64,000 nucleotides of DNA. Source: Corallococcus interemptor. Its GTDB lineage: Bacteria > Myxococcota > Myxococcia > Myxococcales > Myxococcaceae. Shown here piece by piece: positions 1-8,544 of the stretch (position 1 is its first letter; the number at the start of each line of letters is the position of its first letter). Position numbers and translations under genes: made by a program. The DNA lies in assembly GCF_003668875.1 (NCBI RefSeq), contig NZ_RAWM01000029.1, positions 18,837 to 82,836 on the forward strand, read 5' to 3'. The notes under the pieces were generated by a model, which saw only the letters and a program-made list of their open reading frames with translations, was not told where the DNA came from and did not search any database.

Positions 1-689
1 CGCCAGCCGAGCACGTCCAGGGGCAGGCCGCCGGCGGGCTTGAGGCGCCTGGTCCAGGTGGGGCCCAGGGCCTGGGTCATGCCTTCGTATTCGCCGTGGG
101 TGAGGCCGTCCGCGAAGGCGATGGCGGGGGACACGTCGATGGCGATGGAGTCCGGCTTGCGCTCCTCCACGACCTGCTTGAGGAGCACCCACTGTTCAGG
201 GCCCAGGAGCTCCGCGGCGCGCTGCGAGCCGCCGCGGTCCACCATCATGGGAGCGCGGCGGGCCTCATAGAGGCCGCCCTGGGTGCTGCCGCCGAGCGCC
301 AGCCGCTCCACGCCCTGGTCCCCGCCCCGGTCGAAGAAGACGTAGATGGTGCGGCGGCGGGCGGAGAAGGTGGTGGGGGCGACGAGCGCCTTGAAGACAG
401 GGTCTTCGTTGTACTCGCGCATGGGGACGACCCACATGCGCACGCCGTACTTGCGCATGAGCTGGGGCACGCCGGTCTCCAGCCGTTCCTTGAGCCACGC
501 CTGCTGGCGCGCGGCCTGTTCGCGCAGCGTGCCGAAGGGGCGCACGGGAGCCGCCGGAGTCACGGCGGCGACGGGAGCGGCCGGCGCGGCGGCGGCCGGG
601 GCCTCGGGCTTCGAGGGAGCGGCGGGCGCGGTGGCGCAGGCGGAGGAACAGACGAGCGGGACGACGAGCAGGTGTTTCCAGGAGCGCAT
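1..689 (-). CDS. M24-type (Xaa-Pro aminopeptidase-like) lipoprotein, N-terminal part
   Basis: The frame is open from the ATG at 687-689 through the window edge, so only the first ~229 residues are visible. The N-terminus is a short hydrophobic segment ending in SSAC, a plausible lipobox, followed by an Ala/Pro-rich linker to about residue 55. The following part (KYGVRMWVVPMREYNEDP, then RRRTIYVFFDRG) resembles the creatinase-type N-terminal domain of Xaa-Pro aminopeptidases. The metal-binding catalytic domain would lie beyond the edge, so activity cannot be judged. It is probably a cell-envelope peptidase. The 106 bp upstream, to the next gene on the same strand, show nothing notable. Confidence 0.7.
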   Translation of the reverse strand, partial: MRSWKHLLVVPLVCSSACATAPAAPSKPEAPAAAAPAAPVAAVTPAAPVRPFGTLREQAARQQAWLKERLETGVPQLMRKYGVRMWVVPMREYNEDPVFKALVAPTTFSARRRTIYVFFDRGGDQGVERLALGGSTQGGLYEARRAPMMVDRGGSQRAAELLGPEQWVLLKQVVEERKPDSIAIDVSPAIAFADGLTHGEYEGMTQALGPTWTRRLKPAGGLPLDVLGW

Positions 690-795
690 GGGCGCGCAGT
701 CTGTCACGCGCCCTTTCACGCCGCGCGGCGCGAATGAGTCTCAGGAACCGCCGTTGTCAGTCATCCCGGGAAAAGCCAGACGCACTGTCCTGGCT

Positions 796-1113
796 TCACT
801 TCGAATCCGTGGACCCTGGCGGCGGGGCGCGGGGGCTGACCTTGCGCAGCTCGTGGAAGTGCTCGCGGACGAAGCGCGCGGCGTTGAGCAGGGCATCCAC
901 GGGACCGACGCCCACCATGCTGACGGTGATGGGCACCGCGTGTCCGATGATCAGCGGGCAGTACCAGTCCCCATTCGCATCCTGGGGGATGGGCACGGGC
1001 CGGCCCAGGGTGACGCGGGAGACGTGCTTGCGCCCGTGGTCGTCCTCGAAGGACCAGTAGTCGTCGGCCACGGGGTCGTCGATGGACGCGTGGTGCGGAG
1101 GGCCAGGGTTCAT
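796..1113 (-). CDS. Hypothetical protein, DUF6968-like
   Basis: A 105-residue soluble protein with no signal peptide or membrane segment. The ATG at 1111-1113 gives a compact protein; the same frame continues upstream only as the antisense of the Kelch gene, so the longer frame is rejected. The central motif (GRPVPIPQDANGDWYCPLII) resembles the small myxobacterial DUF6968-type family, in which a GRP.. stretch precedes a W-Y-C-P strand. No catalytic residues are recognisable and function is unknown. The family link is from memory of the motif and is tentative. Confidence 0.6.
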   Translation of the reverse strand: MNPGPPHHASIDDPVADDYWSFEDDHGRKHVSRVTLGRPVPIPQDANGDWYCPLIIGHAVPITVSMVGVGPVDALLNAARFVREHFHELRKVSPRAPPPGSTDSK

Positions 1114-1187
1114 GGACGAAAGCTCAGCAGAGCTGCGGCTGCCACGCTTCTCAAATCGGCATCCCCCAAGTGCCAGCCATCCGTTCG

Positions 1188-2318
1188 CTATTCGCCCGGC
1201 TCGACCTGGGCCACGGCCGGGGCGGGGACGTATTCCTCGCTCGTGGCCAGGGTGCCCAGTTCGTTCACTCCGCCCACCACCAGCACCGTGCCCCGGCGCA
1301 GCCACAGGGCTCCGGCTTCGCCTCGTGGCTCGTGCAGCGTGGGCGCTTGCGTCCAGGTGTTCCTCGCCGGATCGAAGCGCTCCGCGGAGTCCAGCGTGCC
1401 TCGTGACGAGTGCTCGCCGCCCACCACCAGCACCGCGCCCTCCGCCGTCACCAGCGCCGCGTGGTGCTCTCGCGGCACCGCGGGCGCCTCCACCTGCTCC
1501 CAGGTGTTCTGCTCCGGCAGGTAGACCTCCGCCGTCCTCGCAGCCTGCGTCGTCGTGCCTCCCACCACCAGCACGCGCCCATCCGGAAGCAGCGTCACCG
1601 TGTGCCCCAGCCGGTGCGTCCCCGCCGCGCCGCCCACCACGCCCGCCTTCTCCCAGTGGCCCGTCGCCGGGTCGTACAGCTCCGACTGCAAGCCGCTCAC
1701 GAAGAGCACCCTGCCCGTGCGCAGCACCACCGCCGTCCCCGCGCCGCCTCGCGCGTACGCTGGCGCCTCCGCCGGACTCCACGTCCCCGTCACCGGGTCG
1801 AACAGCTCCGCCGAACGCACCGGCCGCAGGTCCACGTCCGTGCCGCCCGCCACCAGCACGCGCCCGTCCGGCAACACCACCGCCGCAGGGTCGTTGCGCG
1901 CGTCGCGCATGGGCGCCGCCTGCGTCCACGTGCCCGCGTCCGGCGCGTACAGCTCCGCGCTCGCCAGCGCGCCCACCGTCACGCCGTTGGAGCCGCCCAC
2001 CACCAGCACGCGCCCATCCAACAACCGCACCGCCGCGTGGTTGCGCCTCGCCGTGCGCAGCGCCCCCGTGGTCCGCCAGCGCCCCGTGTCCGGGTCGAAC
2101 ACCTCACTGCTGCCCAGCGTGCGGCTGCCGTCATGGCCTCCCGCCGCCAGCACCCGCCCGTCCTCCAACGCGACGTAGGGCAACAGCCGCCTCGGCGTGG
2201 ACAACATGCCCGGCACCGGCGCCTCCACGCCGCCCGCGTCCGCTCGCGGCGCGGGCCCGCACGCGAACACCACTCCCAACCACAGCATCGTGACGCAAGA
2301 TGTCGAAAACCGTCGCAT
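1188..2318 (-). CDS. Kelch-repeat lipoprotein
   Basis: A 376-residue exported protein. The N-terminus has basic residues and a hydrophobic stretch ending in GVVFAC, a lipobox-like site with Cys about residue 20. The mature part is made of about six to seven Kelch blades of ~45-50 residues, each with a DGRVLV(V/A)GG core followed by an aromatic-containing E(V/L)(F/Y)DP..(G/N)TW segment. They should form a beta-propeller attached to the outer membrane or cell surface. Such proteins are abundant in myxobacteria and usually have no assigned role; protein or glycan binding is the general expectation. It appears monocistronic. Confidence 0.85.
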   Translation of the reverse strand: MRRFSTSCVTMLWLGVVFACGPAPRADAGGVEAPVPGMLSTPRRLLPYVALEDGRVLAAGGHDGSRTLGSSEVFDPDTGRWRTTGALRTARRNHAAVRLLDGRVLVVGGSNGVTVGALASAELYAPDAGTWTQAAPMRDARNDPAAVVLPDGRVLVAGGTDVDLRPVRSAELFDPVTGTWSPAEAPAYARGGAGTAVVLRTGRVLFVSGLQSELYDPATGHWEKAGVVGGAAGTHRLGHTVTLLPDGRVLVVGGTTTQAARTAEVYLPEQNTWEQVEAPAVPREHHAALVTAEGAVLVVGGEHSSRGTLDSAERFDPARNTWTQAPTLHEPRGEAGALWLRRGTVLVVGGVNELGTLATSEEYVPAPAVAQVEPGE

Positions 2319-2431
2319 GACCCCACCGGGACGTCTGGTCGAGGGGTCCGTTTAACCTGCCGGTCTGACACCCAGGCAGCCACAAGACCCTGTGATTCCA
2401 GGGCCTTGGCCTGCCTGCCGGGTTGGACGCG

Positions 2432-2746
2432 CTAGTGCCGCGAGGGACCCACGGGGTCGTTCGTGGGCTCCGCCTCCAGGCCCTCGCTGTGGCGCGGCGG
2501 CAGGGCTCCGCCGTCGTCGTCCTCCTCCAGCGTGAGCTGTGGGTGGTCCGCCGGCTTGAGCAGGACCTCGTCGCCGGTCACGGCCTCCACGTCGCTGTAC
2601 TCGACCAGGTAGTCGCGCCGGGGAATGGGCACCAACCCCTGCTCCAGTTCGAAGTGCGTGTCGCCCACGCCGGCCACCCGGCCCAGCGAATGTCCGTCGG
2701 CGGTGCGCACCGACATGCCTTCACGAACCGCTCCCGCGTGAATCAT
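2432..2746 (-). CDS. DUF2171 / PRC-barrel-like small protein
   Basis: A 104-residue protein starting at the ATG at 2744-2746, which has AGGAG seven bases upstream. An in-frame ATG at 2767, also with a GAGG-type site, is an alternative giving 111 residues. The first ~65 residues (REGMSVRTADGHSLGRV, later VPIPRRDYLV and a conserved hydrophobic end) match the pattern of DUF2171/PRC-barrel-like domains, which carry a GM.V...DG..iG.V motif and are often found in stress-related small proteins. The C-terminus is acidic and probably disordered. Function is unknown. Confidence 0.7.
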   Translation of the reverse strand: MIHAGAVREGMSVRTADGHSLGRVAGVGDTHFELEQGLVPIPRRDYLVEYSDVEAVTGDEVLLKPADHPQLTLEEDDDGGALPPRHSEGLEAEPTNDPVGPSRH

Positions 2747-2921
2747 CGCGTCGCTCCTCGCGCTCATGGGGTCCTCACCAAGAGTGGGGTCGCTCCCGCT
2801 GTCGTGCGCGACGCGGCAGGCAGCCCGGTGGGCCCTCGGGCCGCCTTCTTCCACGGCTGCGCGCCTGCCCTGCGCGCGGCCCTGACACGCGGTGCCTAAC
2901 GTTGCCTCAAGGAGGCCCCCC

Positions 2922-3119
2922 ATGTTGCTGGAACTGTCGAATGACGAATCCCGCGTGCTGAAGGACGCCGTGGACTCCTCGCTGCAGACGCTGCTGGATG
3001 AAATCGCCCACGCGGACCGGGCCGAGCACAAGGAGGCGCTGCACCAGCGCTACGACCGGCTCGCCGCCCTCCAGCGCCGGCTGGAACCCGTCGTGGAGAG
3101 CGAACAGGTCTACGCCTGA
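2922..3119 (+). CDS. Small conserved alpha-helical protein
   Basis: A 65-residue protein with a good site (AAGGAGG) before the ATG at 2922. It starts MLLELSNDESRVLKDAV and contains ...TLLDEIAHADRAEHKEAL. This resembles a widespread family of ~60-70 residue hypothetical proteins predicted to form a helical hairpin; no function is known to me. Its last 10 bases overlap the end of the convergent ATPase gene. The frame extends 10 codons upstream, but that start has no ribosome-binding site. Confidence 0.75.
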   Translation: MLLELSNDESRVLKDAVDSSLQTLLDEIAHADRAEHKEALHQRYDRLAALQRRLEPVVESEQVYA

Positions 3120-4138
3120 CCCGCTGACACCGCGCGCCCGGACTTCGCGTCGAACCGGCGCAGGTAGCGCGCGTCGTGGCGCAGCCACACCGTGTCTCCA
3201 CTGGAGGCCCGGAAGTCTCCAGGCGCCCGCGCCACCAGCCGCTCGCCGCCTGTCTCCACCGTCACCCAGACCTCCGCGCCCATGGGCTCCACCAGGTACA
3301 CGCGCCCCTCGCGCGCGTCCGCCGGCCGTTCGCCCTGCCCCACCTGGAGGTGCTCCGGCCTCAGGCCCAGCACCGTGTCCGCGTCGGACAGGCCCAGCGT
3401 GGACGGCTTCACCAGGTTGATGCGCGGCGAGCCGAAGAAGCCCGCCACGAAGAGGTTCGCGGGCGCGTCGTACAGCTCGCGCGGGGGGGCCACCTGCTGC
3501 ACCTCGCCCTGGCTCATCACCACCACGCGGTCCGACAGCGTCATGGCCTCCGCCTGGTCGTGCGTGACGTAGATGAACGTGGCCTTGAGCTGTTCGTGCA
3601 GCTTCTTGATTTCGCCGCGCATCTGCGTGCGCAGGGCCGCGTCCAGGTTGGACAGGGGCTCGTCGAAGAGGAACACCTTGGGCCTGCGCACCAGCGCGCG
3701 TCCCAGCGCCACGCGCTGCCGCTGTCCGCCGGACAGCTCCTTGGGCCGGCGCGACAGCAGCGCCTCCAGGCCCAGCACGCCGGACACCTCGCGCACGCGC
3801 GCGTCGACGTCCTTCGCGCCCATGCCCGCGACCTTGAGCGGGAACCCCAGGTTCCCCGCCACGTCCAGGTGCGGATAGAGCGCGTAGCTCTGGAACACCA
3901 TCGCGATGTCGCGCTCGCGCGGAGACAGGTCATTCACCAGCTGCCCGTCGATGCGCAGCTCGCCGCCGGACAGCTCTTCGAGGCCGGCGATGAGGTTCAG
4001 CGTCGTGGACTTGCCGCAGCCGGACGGGCCCACCAGCGACACGAACTCGCCGTCCGCGATGTCCAGCGTCACGCCCTTCACCGCGGCCACCCCGCCCCGG
4101 TACACCTTGCGCACGTCCTGCAGGGACACCGTCGCCAA
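3110..4138 (-). CDS. Sugar-type ABC transporter ATP-binding protein (MalK/UgpC/MsmK-like)
   Basis: A 342-residue cytoplasmic ATPase that would power carbohydrate or glycerol-phosphate uptake. It has Walker A GPSGCGKST, the signature LSGGQRQR, Walker B VFLFDEPLSNLD, an H-loop THDQAEA, and after about residue 235 a C-terminal TOBE/OB region (VLGLRPEHL) typical of the MalK subfamily. The start is taken as the TTG at 4136-4138, which has AGGAG seven bases upstream and gives the usual MATVSLQDVRKVY opening. An ATG nine codons further up lacks a site. No permease or binding-protein genes adjoin it. The ATPase-less importer at 40.1-43.1 kb is a possible partner. Confidence 0.92.
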   Translation of the reverse strand: MATVSLQDVRKVYRGGVAAVKGVTLDIADGEFVSLVGPSGCGKSTTLNLIAGLEELSGGELRIDGQLVNDLSPRERDIAMVFQSYALYPHLDVAGNLGFPLKVAGMGAKDVDARVREVSGVLGLEALLSRRPKELSGGQRQRVALGRALVRRPKVFLFDEPLSNLDAALRTQMRGEIKKLHEQLKATFIYVTHDQAEAMTLSDRVVVMSQGEVQQVAPPRELYDAPANLFVAGFFGSPRINLVKPSTLGLSDADTVLGLRPEHLQVGQGERPADAREGRVYLVEPMGAEVWVTVETGGERLVARAPGDFRASSGDTVWLRHDARYLRRFDAKSGRAVSAGQA

Positions 4139-4255
4139 GGCTCCGCTCCTCCACGCGAGGGCCATGCCCCCGCGAAAGGCCGCAGCATCGCCGCTCGCGT
4201 CCCTCCGTGAAGCCTCGTTCCCATGGGGCCCGTCACATCCCCTACAGTTCCAACC

Positions 4256-4540
4256 TCAGCGCTCCACCGTCACGCCCTTCCAGAAGGCCACGTAGCCCTG
4301 GATGTTGGACGCGGCCGGCTTGGGCTCCGGGTAGTACCAGGCCGCGTCCGCGTTCGTCTTCCCGTCCACCTCCACCGAGTAGTAGCTGGCCTCGCCCTTC
4401 CACGGGCAGGTGGTGTGCGTGGCGCTGGGCTTGAAGTGCTCGCGCGACAGGCTGTCGGGCGGGAAGTAGATGTTGCCCTCCACGGTCTCGTAGGTGTCGC
4501 TCTTCGCGAGCACCGCGCCGTTCCATTTCGCGACTGGCAT
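4256..4540 (-). CDS. DUF427 domain protein
   Basis: A 94-residue soluble protein that is essentially one DUF427 domain. It has the W-N-G-x-(V/I)-(L/I)-A-x-S opening (KWNGAVLAKSD), the central T(T/H)CPWKG motif, then YYSVEVDG and the AWYYPEPKP region near the C-terminus. DUF427 proteins are small beta-rich domains widespread in bacteria and fungi; the molecular role is not established. The gene stands alone, 115 bp upstream of the ATPase start on the same strand and 34 bp downstream of the hydrolase stop. Confidence 0.9.
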   Translation of the reverse strand: MPVAKWNGAVLAKSDTYETVEGNIYFPPDSLSREHFKPSATHTTCPWKGEASYYSVEVDGKTNADAAWYYPEPKPAASNIQGYVAFWKGVTVER

Positions 4541-4574
4541 GGGAAAGCCTCCTGGGGACTTCGCTAACGGCGCG

Positions 4575-5402
4575 TCAGCCCACCTGCGCGGCCTGACCGG
4601 ACGCGTGCTGGGTGAGGAAGGGAGCGAGCTCCGCGTTCACCAGCGCCGGCTCCTCCACGGTGGACGAGTGGCCGCCACGCGACAGGCGCACCAGCTTCGA
4701 GCCGGGGATGAGGGAGTGGATGCGCTCCGACTTCGCGGGCACGGTGGCGCGGTCCTCCTCCCCCACGATGACGAGCGTGGGCGTGCGGATGCGCGGCAGC
4801 TCGTCCGCGATGGCCTTGCGCTTCATGACGCCGTTGACGGCGCGGTAGATGTCCCGGCGGTTGCCTTTCAGGCGCGCGTCCCACAGCGCCCGCTCCTCGG
4901 CGCGGCCCGGGTCGGTGAGGAACGACGTGCCGAACATGATGCGCATCACCGGCGTGGCGACGGGGGCCAGGCCCACGTAGCGGGCGACGAGGTTGAGCGC
5001 GGTGTAGCGCGGCACGTTGAGGGGGGGCTCGGGGTCGGCGGACGTCTCCAGCAGCACCAGCGAGCGCAGCAGCTCCGGCCTCCGCGCCGCCAGCCGCATG
5101 CCCACGAAGCCGCCCATGGACAGGCCCACGAAGTGGACGGGCGCCACGCCCAGGGACTCGATGAGCGCCACCGCGTCCGCGTACACCGTCTCCACGTCGA
5201 TGACCTTGTCCGGGGGCACGTCGCTCTGGCCCTGACCCCGGTGGTCGTACGCGACGCAGCGGAAGCGGCCGCGCAGGGCCTCCACCTGCGGGTCGAACAG
5301 CCGGGTGCTCCAGAGGAGCCCGTGGCTGAAGAGGACCACGTCTCCGGAGCCGCCGGTGTCCTCGTAATACAGCCGGGTTCCATTCACGGACCGCATGGGC
5401 AT
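4575..5402 (-). CDS. Alpha/beta-fold hydrolase
   Basis: A 275-residue cytoplasmic hydrolase. It shows the oxyanion-hole SHGLLW after strand 3, DHRGQGQSD, the nucleophile elbow GLSMGG, an acid candidate in VGEEDRATVP, and the catalytic His in GGHSSTVEEP. The overall pattern is that of the 3-oxoadipate enol-lactonase / non-haem peroxidase-like branch of the superfamily. Substrate cannot be inferred. The ATG at 5400-5402 is preceded by GGGAGG at eight bases; another ATG two codons downstream is possible. It is divergent from the multihaem cytochrome across a ~160 bp shared upstream region. Confidence 0.88.
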   Translation of the reverse strand: MPMRSVNGTRLYYEDTGGSGDVVLFSHGLLWSTRLFDPQVEALRGRFRCVAYDHRGQGQSDVPPDKVIDVETVYADAVALIESLGVAPVHFVGLSMGGFVGMRLAARRPELLRSLVLLETSADPEPPLNVPRYTALNLVARYVGLAPVATPVMRIMFGTSFLTDPGRAEERALWDARLKGNRRDIYRAVNGVMKRKAIADELPRIRTPTLVIVGEEDRATVPAKSERIHSLIPGSKLVRLSRGGHSSTVEEPALVNAELAPFLTQHASGQAAQVG

Positions 5403-5560
5403 GGGCACGGCCTCCCTTGGCTTGAAGGGGGACCCTAATCCAGACCTCGCCAGGACCGCAGCCCTCCCTGGGAGGTCATTGTCCACTGGAGGAGAAGGGC
5501 TTGCGCGGAGCGCCGCTTGTGCCATCCATCGCTTGGGAGGAGCATGGGCGCACCTTCCGG

Positions 5561-7606
5561 ATGCGCTCCTCTCGCCCTGTCCTTGTCGCCCTCGCGGTGG
5601 TGGTTCTCGCGGCGGGCCTGTTCTTCTTCCTGCGCGCCCCGGCGCCCACACCCGCGACGGCGCCGCCGGTGGCCCAGGCTCCAGCGCCCCAGGCTCCGGC
5701 CCCCCCGGCGCCCGTGCCGGTGAAGACGGTGGAGGCGCCGCCCGCGCAGCCGAACCACTTCGTGGGCTCGCAGTTGTGCGCGGACTGCCACGAGGAGCAG
5801 CACGCCGGCTGGAAGCACGACTGGCACTCGCGCGCGCTGTCCCCGGCGACGAAGGCGTACGTGGCGGGCACGTTCACGGCGGGCACGCACTTCAAGGGCG
5901 AGTCCAGCGAGGCGTGGATGCGCCGCGACGGCAATCACTACCTGATGCGCACCAAGGGCGCGGACGGGAACCTGGGCGAGTGGCCGGTGCAGTGGGTGGT
6001 GGGCGGCAAGCGGATGCAGGACCCCATCACGCTGTTGCCGGACGGCCGCTGGCAGGTGCTGCCGGTGTACTTCCACGTGACGGGCAAGGGCGAGTGGGTG
6101 GACTACTCGGAGAAGAAGCAGGGGGCGCTGGCGCCGGACCACCCGTTCTTCTGGGCGAACTTCCGCCGCAGCGCGCAGCACGCGTGCATGGACTGCCACG
6201 TGACGGGGCTGGACGCGCGCTACGACAGGGCAAGCCACCAGTGGGAGACGAAGTTCGCGGACGCGGGCGTGGCGTGCGAGTCCTGCCACGGACCCGGCGG
6301 GCGGCACGCGGAGTCGCAGCTGCCGGCGGACATCATCCAGCCGGCGAAGCTGTCGAAGGACGAGGGCTTCGCGGTGTGCGCGCAGTGCCACGGGCCGCGC
6401 CGCACGCTGTTCCCCATGCTGGACGCGAAGCACCACTTCCAGCCCGGCCAGCGCTACGACGCGAGCTATCAGCCCATGGTGCTGCTGGTGGGCAACGACC
6501 GGTCCGGAGACTTCTTCGCGGACGGGCGGCCCAGCACCTCCAGCTTCGAGTACCAGGCGCTCATCCAGTCCCAGTGCCACCTGAAGGGCGGGGCCACGTG
6601 CCTGACGTGCCACACGGCGCCGCACGCCCCGAGCGCGCCCAACGAGGTGAAGAAACAGAAGCCAGTGGCGGCGCGCGCGTCGGTGAACGCGGCGACGTGC
6701 CAGGGCTGTCATCAGGACGTGGTGGCGCAGGGCGAGCAGCACACGCACCACAAGGCGGCCGCGGCGCAGGACTGTCTGGCGTGTCACATGCCTCCGGTGG
6801 TGTCGGGCGTGTTGGACCACTTCGCGGACCACGCGCTGGACGTGCCGGTGCCCCAGAACACGGCGCGCCATGACATCCCCAATGCGTGCAACACCTGCCA
6901 TGCGAAGCAGACGCCGGACGCGATGCAGGCGTCGCTGGTGAAGTGGTGGCCGAAGGCGGAGGCGCGGCAGCAGCGGCGCCTGCGGCTGGCGGACGCGTTC
7001 GACGAGAAGACGGCAGCGGGAAGCCGTGGGGCGCTGGAGGCGGTGCTGGCGGACACGGCGGAGGCGGGCACGCTGCGGGGCGCGGCGGCGAAGTTCCTGG
7101 CGCGCCGGTTCAAGCACGACGCGGTGCCGGCGCTGCGCGCGGCCTTGAAGGGCACGACGGACCCCACGCTGCGCTCGGACATCATCGACGGGCTGGGCGC
7201 GGCGAACGCGCGCGAGGCGACGGAGGACCTGGTGCCGTTGCTGAAGGACGGCTCGCTGTGGGTGCGGCAGGGCGCGGCGCTGACGCTGGCGGCGTTCGGG
7301 GACCCAAGGGCGATGCCGGCCCTGCAGGCGCTGGCGACCGAGCCGGAGACGCGCGGGCTGGTGCAGCCGCACGTGATGCTGGGGCAGCTGGCCATGCGCA
7401 AGCGCGACGTCGTCACGGCGACGCGCGAGTTCGAGCAGGCGCTGGACCTGCAGCCCTACAACGCGGACGTGCTGGTGCGGCTGGCGGACCTCTACGTGGT
7501 GCAGGGCAACCCGCAGAAGGGCCGCGACCGGCTGGAGGAAGCGCTCCGGTTCGACCCGCAGAACAAGTTCGCGAAGCAGCGGCTGGGCATGCTGCCGGTG
7601 CAGTGA
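5561..7606 (+). CDS. Octahaem c-type cytochrome with HEAT and TPR repeats
   Basis: A 681-residue protein anchored by one N-terminal membrane segment (about residues 7-24) and an Ala/Pro-rich linker, so the body is periplasmic. Eight CXXCH haem motifs begin near residues 73, 209, 239, 273, 347, 380, 405 and 443; several (CESCHGPGG) resemble the cytochrome c554 family. From about 460 onwards there are no haem motifs, but HEAT-like helices and then TPR units (FEQALDLQPYNADVLVRLADLY). The likely role is electron transfer or oxidation of a small nitrogen or sulfur compound. A TTG start at 5501 with a stronger GGAGGAG site would add 20 residues before the membrane segment. Confidence 0.88.
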   Translation: MRSSRPVLVALAVVVLAAGLFFFLRAPAPTPATAPPVAQAPAPQAPAPPAPVPVKTVEAPPAQPNHFVGSQLCADCHEEQHAGWKHDWHSRALSPATKAYVAGTFTAGTHFKGESSEAWMRRDGNHYLMRTKGADGNLGEWPVQWVVGGKRMQDPITLLPDGRWQVLPVYFHVTGKGEWVDYSEKKQGALAPDHPFFWANFRRSAQHACMDCHVTGLDARYDRASHQWETKFADAGVACESCHGPGGRHAESQLPADIIQPAKLSKDEGFAVCAQCHGPRRTLFPMLDAKHHFQPGQRYDASYQPMVLLVGNDRSGDFFADGRPSTSSFEYQALIQSQCHLKGGATCLTCHTAPHAPSAPNEVKKQKPVAARASVNAATCQGCHQDVVAQGEQHTHHKAAAAQDCLACHMPPVVSGVLDHFADHALDVPVPQNTARHDIPNACNTCHAKQTPDAMQASLVKWWPKAEARQQRRLRLADAFDEKTAAGSRGALEAVLADTAEAGTLRGAAAKFLARRFKHDAVPALRAALKGTTDPTLRSDIIDGLGAANAREATEDLVPLLKDGSLWVRQGAALTLAAFGDPRAMPALQALATEPETRGLVQPHVMLGQLAMRKRDVVTATREFEQALDLQPYNADVLVRLADLYVVQGNPQKGRDRLEEALRFDPQNKFAKQRLGMLPVQ

Positions 7607-7761
7607 TGGCGGGTGCCGGTGCAAGGCTCCTGGGTGCGTCGCCGCTGCTTGTCGCGCTGGCCTGCGCGCAGCCCGCGGCGGCACCCGGAGTCGTGCAGAT
7701 CAACGCCCGCGACATTCCCGAGCGAATCCAGGGCCCGAGGCCGGCGCGTTCACGAGGGCTC

Positions 7762-8310
7762 ATGGCGACAAAGCACTTCATGCTTCCGGCAGCGCTGCTC
7801 CTGGCGGGCTGCCTGCGGTCCACGCCCACGCGTGAGCCCTGGACGAATGACGCGTCCATCGGGTTCCCACAGTTCTTCGAGCAGCCCGCCATCGAAGCAG
7901 GCACGGTCGAATTGAGCGGCAGTGTCCTGCGCGCGCTCGAAGTCGCCGCCGATGACTTCCTGGGTCCACAAGATGCCAACACGCCCTGCGTGGACCGGCG
8001 TGAGACACACCGGTACCGGGTCATTCAGCGGCAAGGCATCCTCTTCATCCGGATCGATGAGGATCCCCAGGCCTGTGGGCTGACGGTTCCCGCGCTGCAC
8101 TCAGGCGCGCAGTATGCCGTCGGGAGCGATGGCCGGCTCCTCCGTCGCCTCCGGGATGGCGAGCCGGATGAATCCCGGGTGCCCACGGATGCTGGGCCCG
8201 GCATCCTGGTCCCCACGTCGGAGGTCGGCCGGTCCTTCGATCCACCTGATGGTTCCGTGCCCTTGCCGTTCATCGCTCCCAGCGCGGATGCGGGCAAGTA
8301 TTACGAATAG
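7762..8310 (+). CDS. Hypothetical lipoprotein
   Basis: A 182-residue protein from the ATG at 7762, with a hydrophobic leader and lipobox LLAGC (Cys about residue 16). No known domain is recognised; the mature part contains two to three cysteines and a Pro/Asp-rich tail. The same frame is open from an ATG at 7606 that overlaps the cytochrome stop as TGATG, which would give 234 residues with a second lipobox (VALAC) further upstream. Thus two nested lipoprotein leaders exist in one frame, and which is used is unclear. Translational coupling to the cytochrome would favour the longer form. Confidence 0.6.
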   Translation: MATKHFMLPAALLLAGCLRSTPTREPWTNDASIGFPQFFEQPAIEAGTVELSGSVLRALEVAADDFLGPQDANTPCVDRRETHRYRVIQRQGILFIRIDEDPQACGLTVPALHSGAQYAVGSDGRLLRRLRDGEPDESRVPTDAGPGILVPTSEVGRSFDPPDGSVPLPFIAPSADAGKYYE

Positions 8311-8544
8311 CAGGGCGTGACGGCCGTGGCGTGCTGAACGCCCGGCCTCCCTTCGAGACAGACGCCTGCTCGGCGCTCGTGATGCACGTTGGGGCCTTCC
8401 CTGGCCCACGACCTCCCACCACTGGCGGGAGGCCTGTTCATCGACTGCTGAGCACTTCCCCGCCCTGCTGTGTCGTCCATCGGAGCGCCGGGGGCGCGAC
8501 CTGTGGCCGGGGGCTGGCCTCGCCCCTACCTGGGGAGCACCCCT

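Noticed and set aside
5501..5560. TTG start for the multihaem cytochrome
   Set aside because: It has a good ribosome-binding site, but the extra 20 residues precede the membrane anchor; the ATG start at 5561 is kept as default and the alternative is noted in the feature.
8311..8544. Possible small gene between the lipoprotein and TolC
   Set aside because: Open frames there have no plausible start with ribosome-binding site and no recognisable pattern; I see nothing in this 234-base gap.
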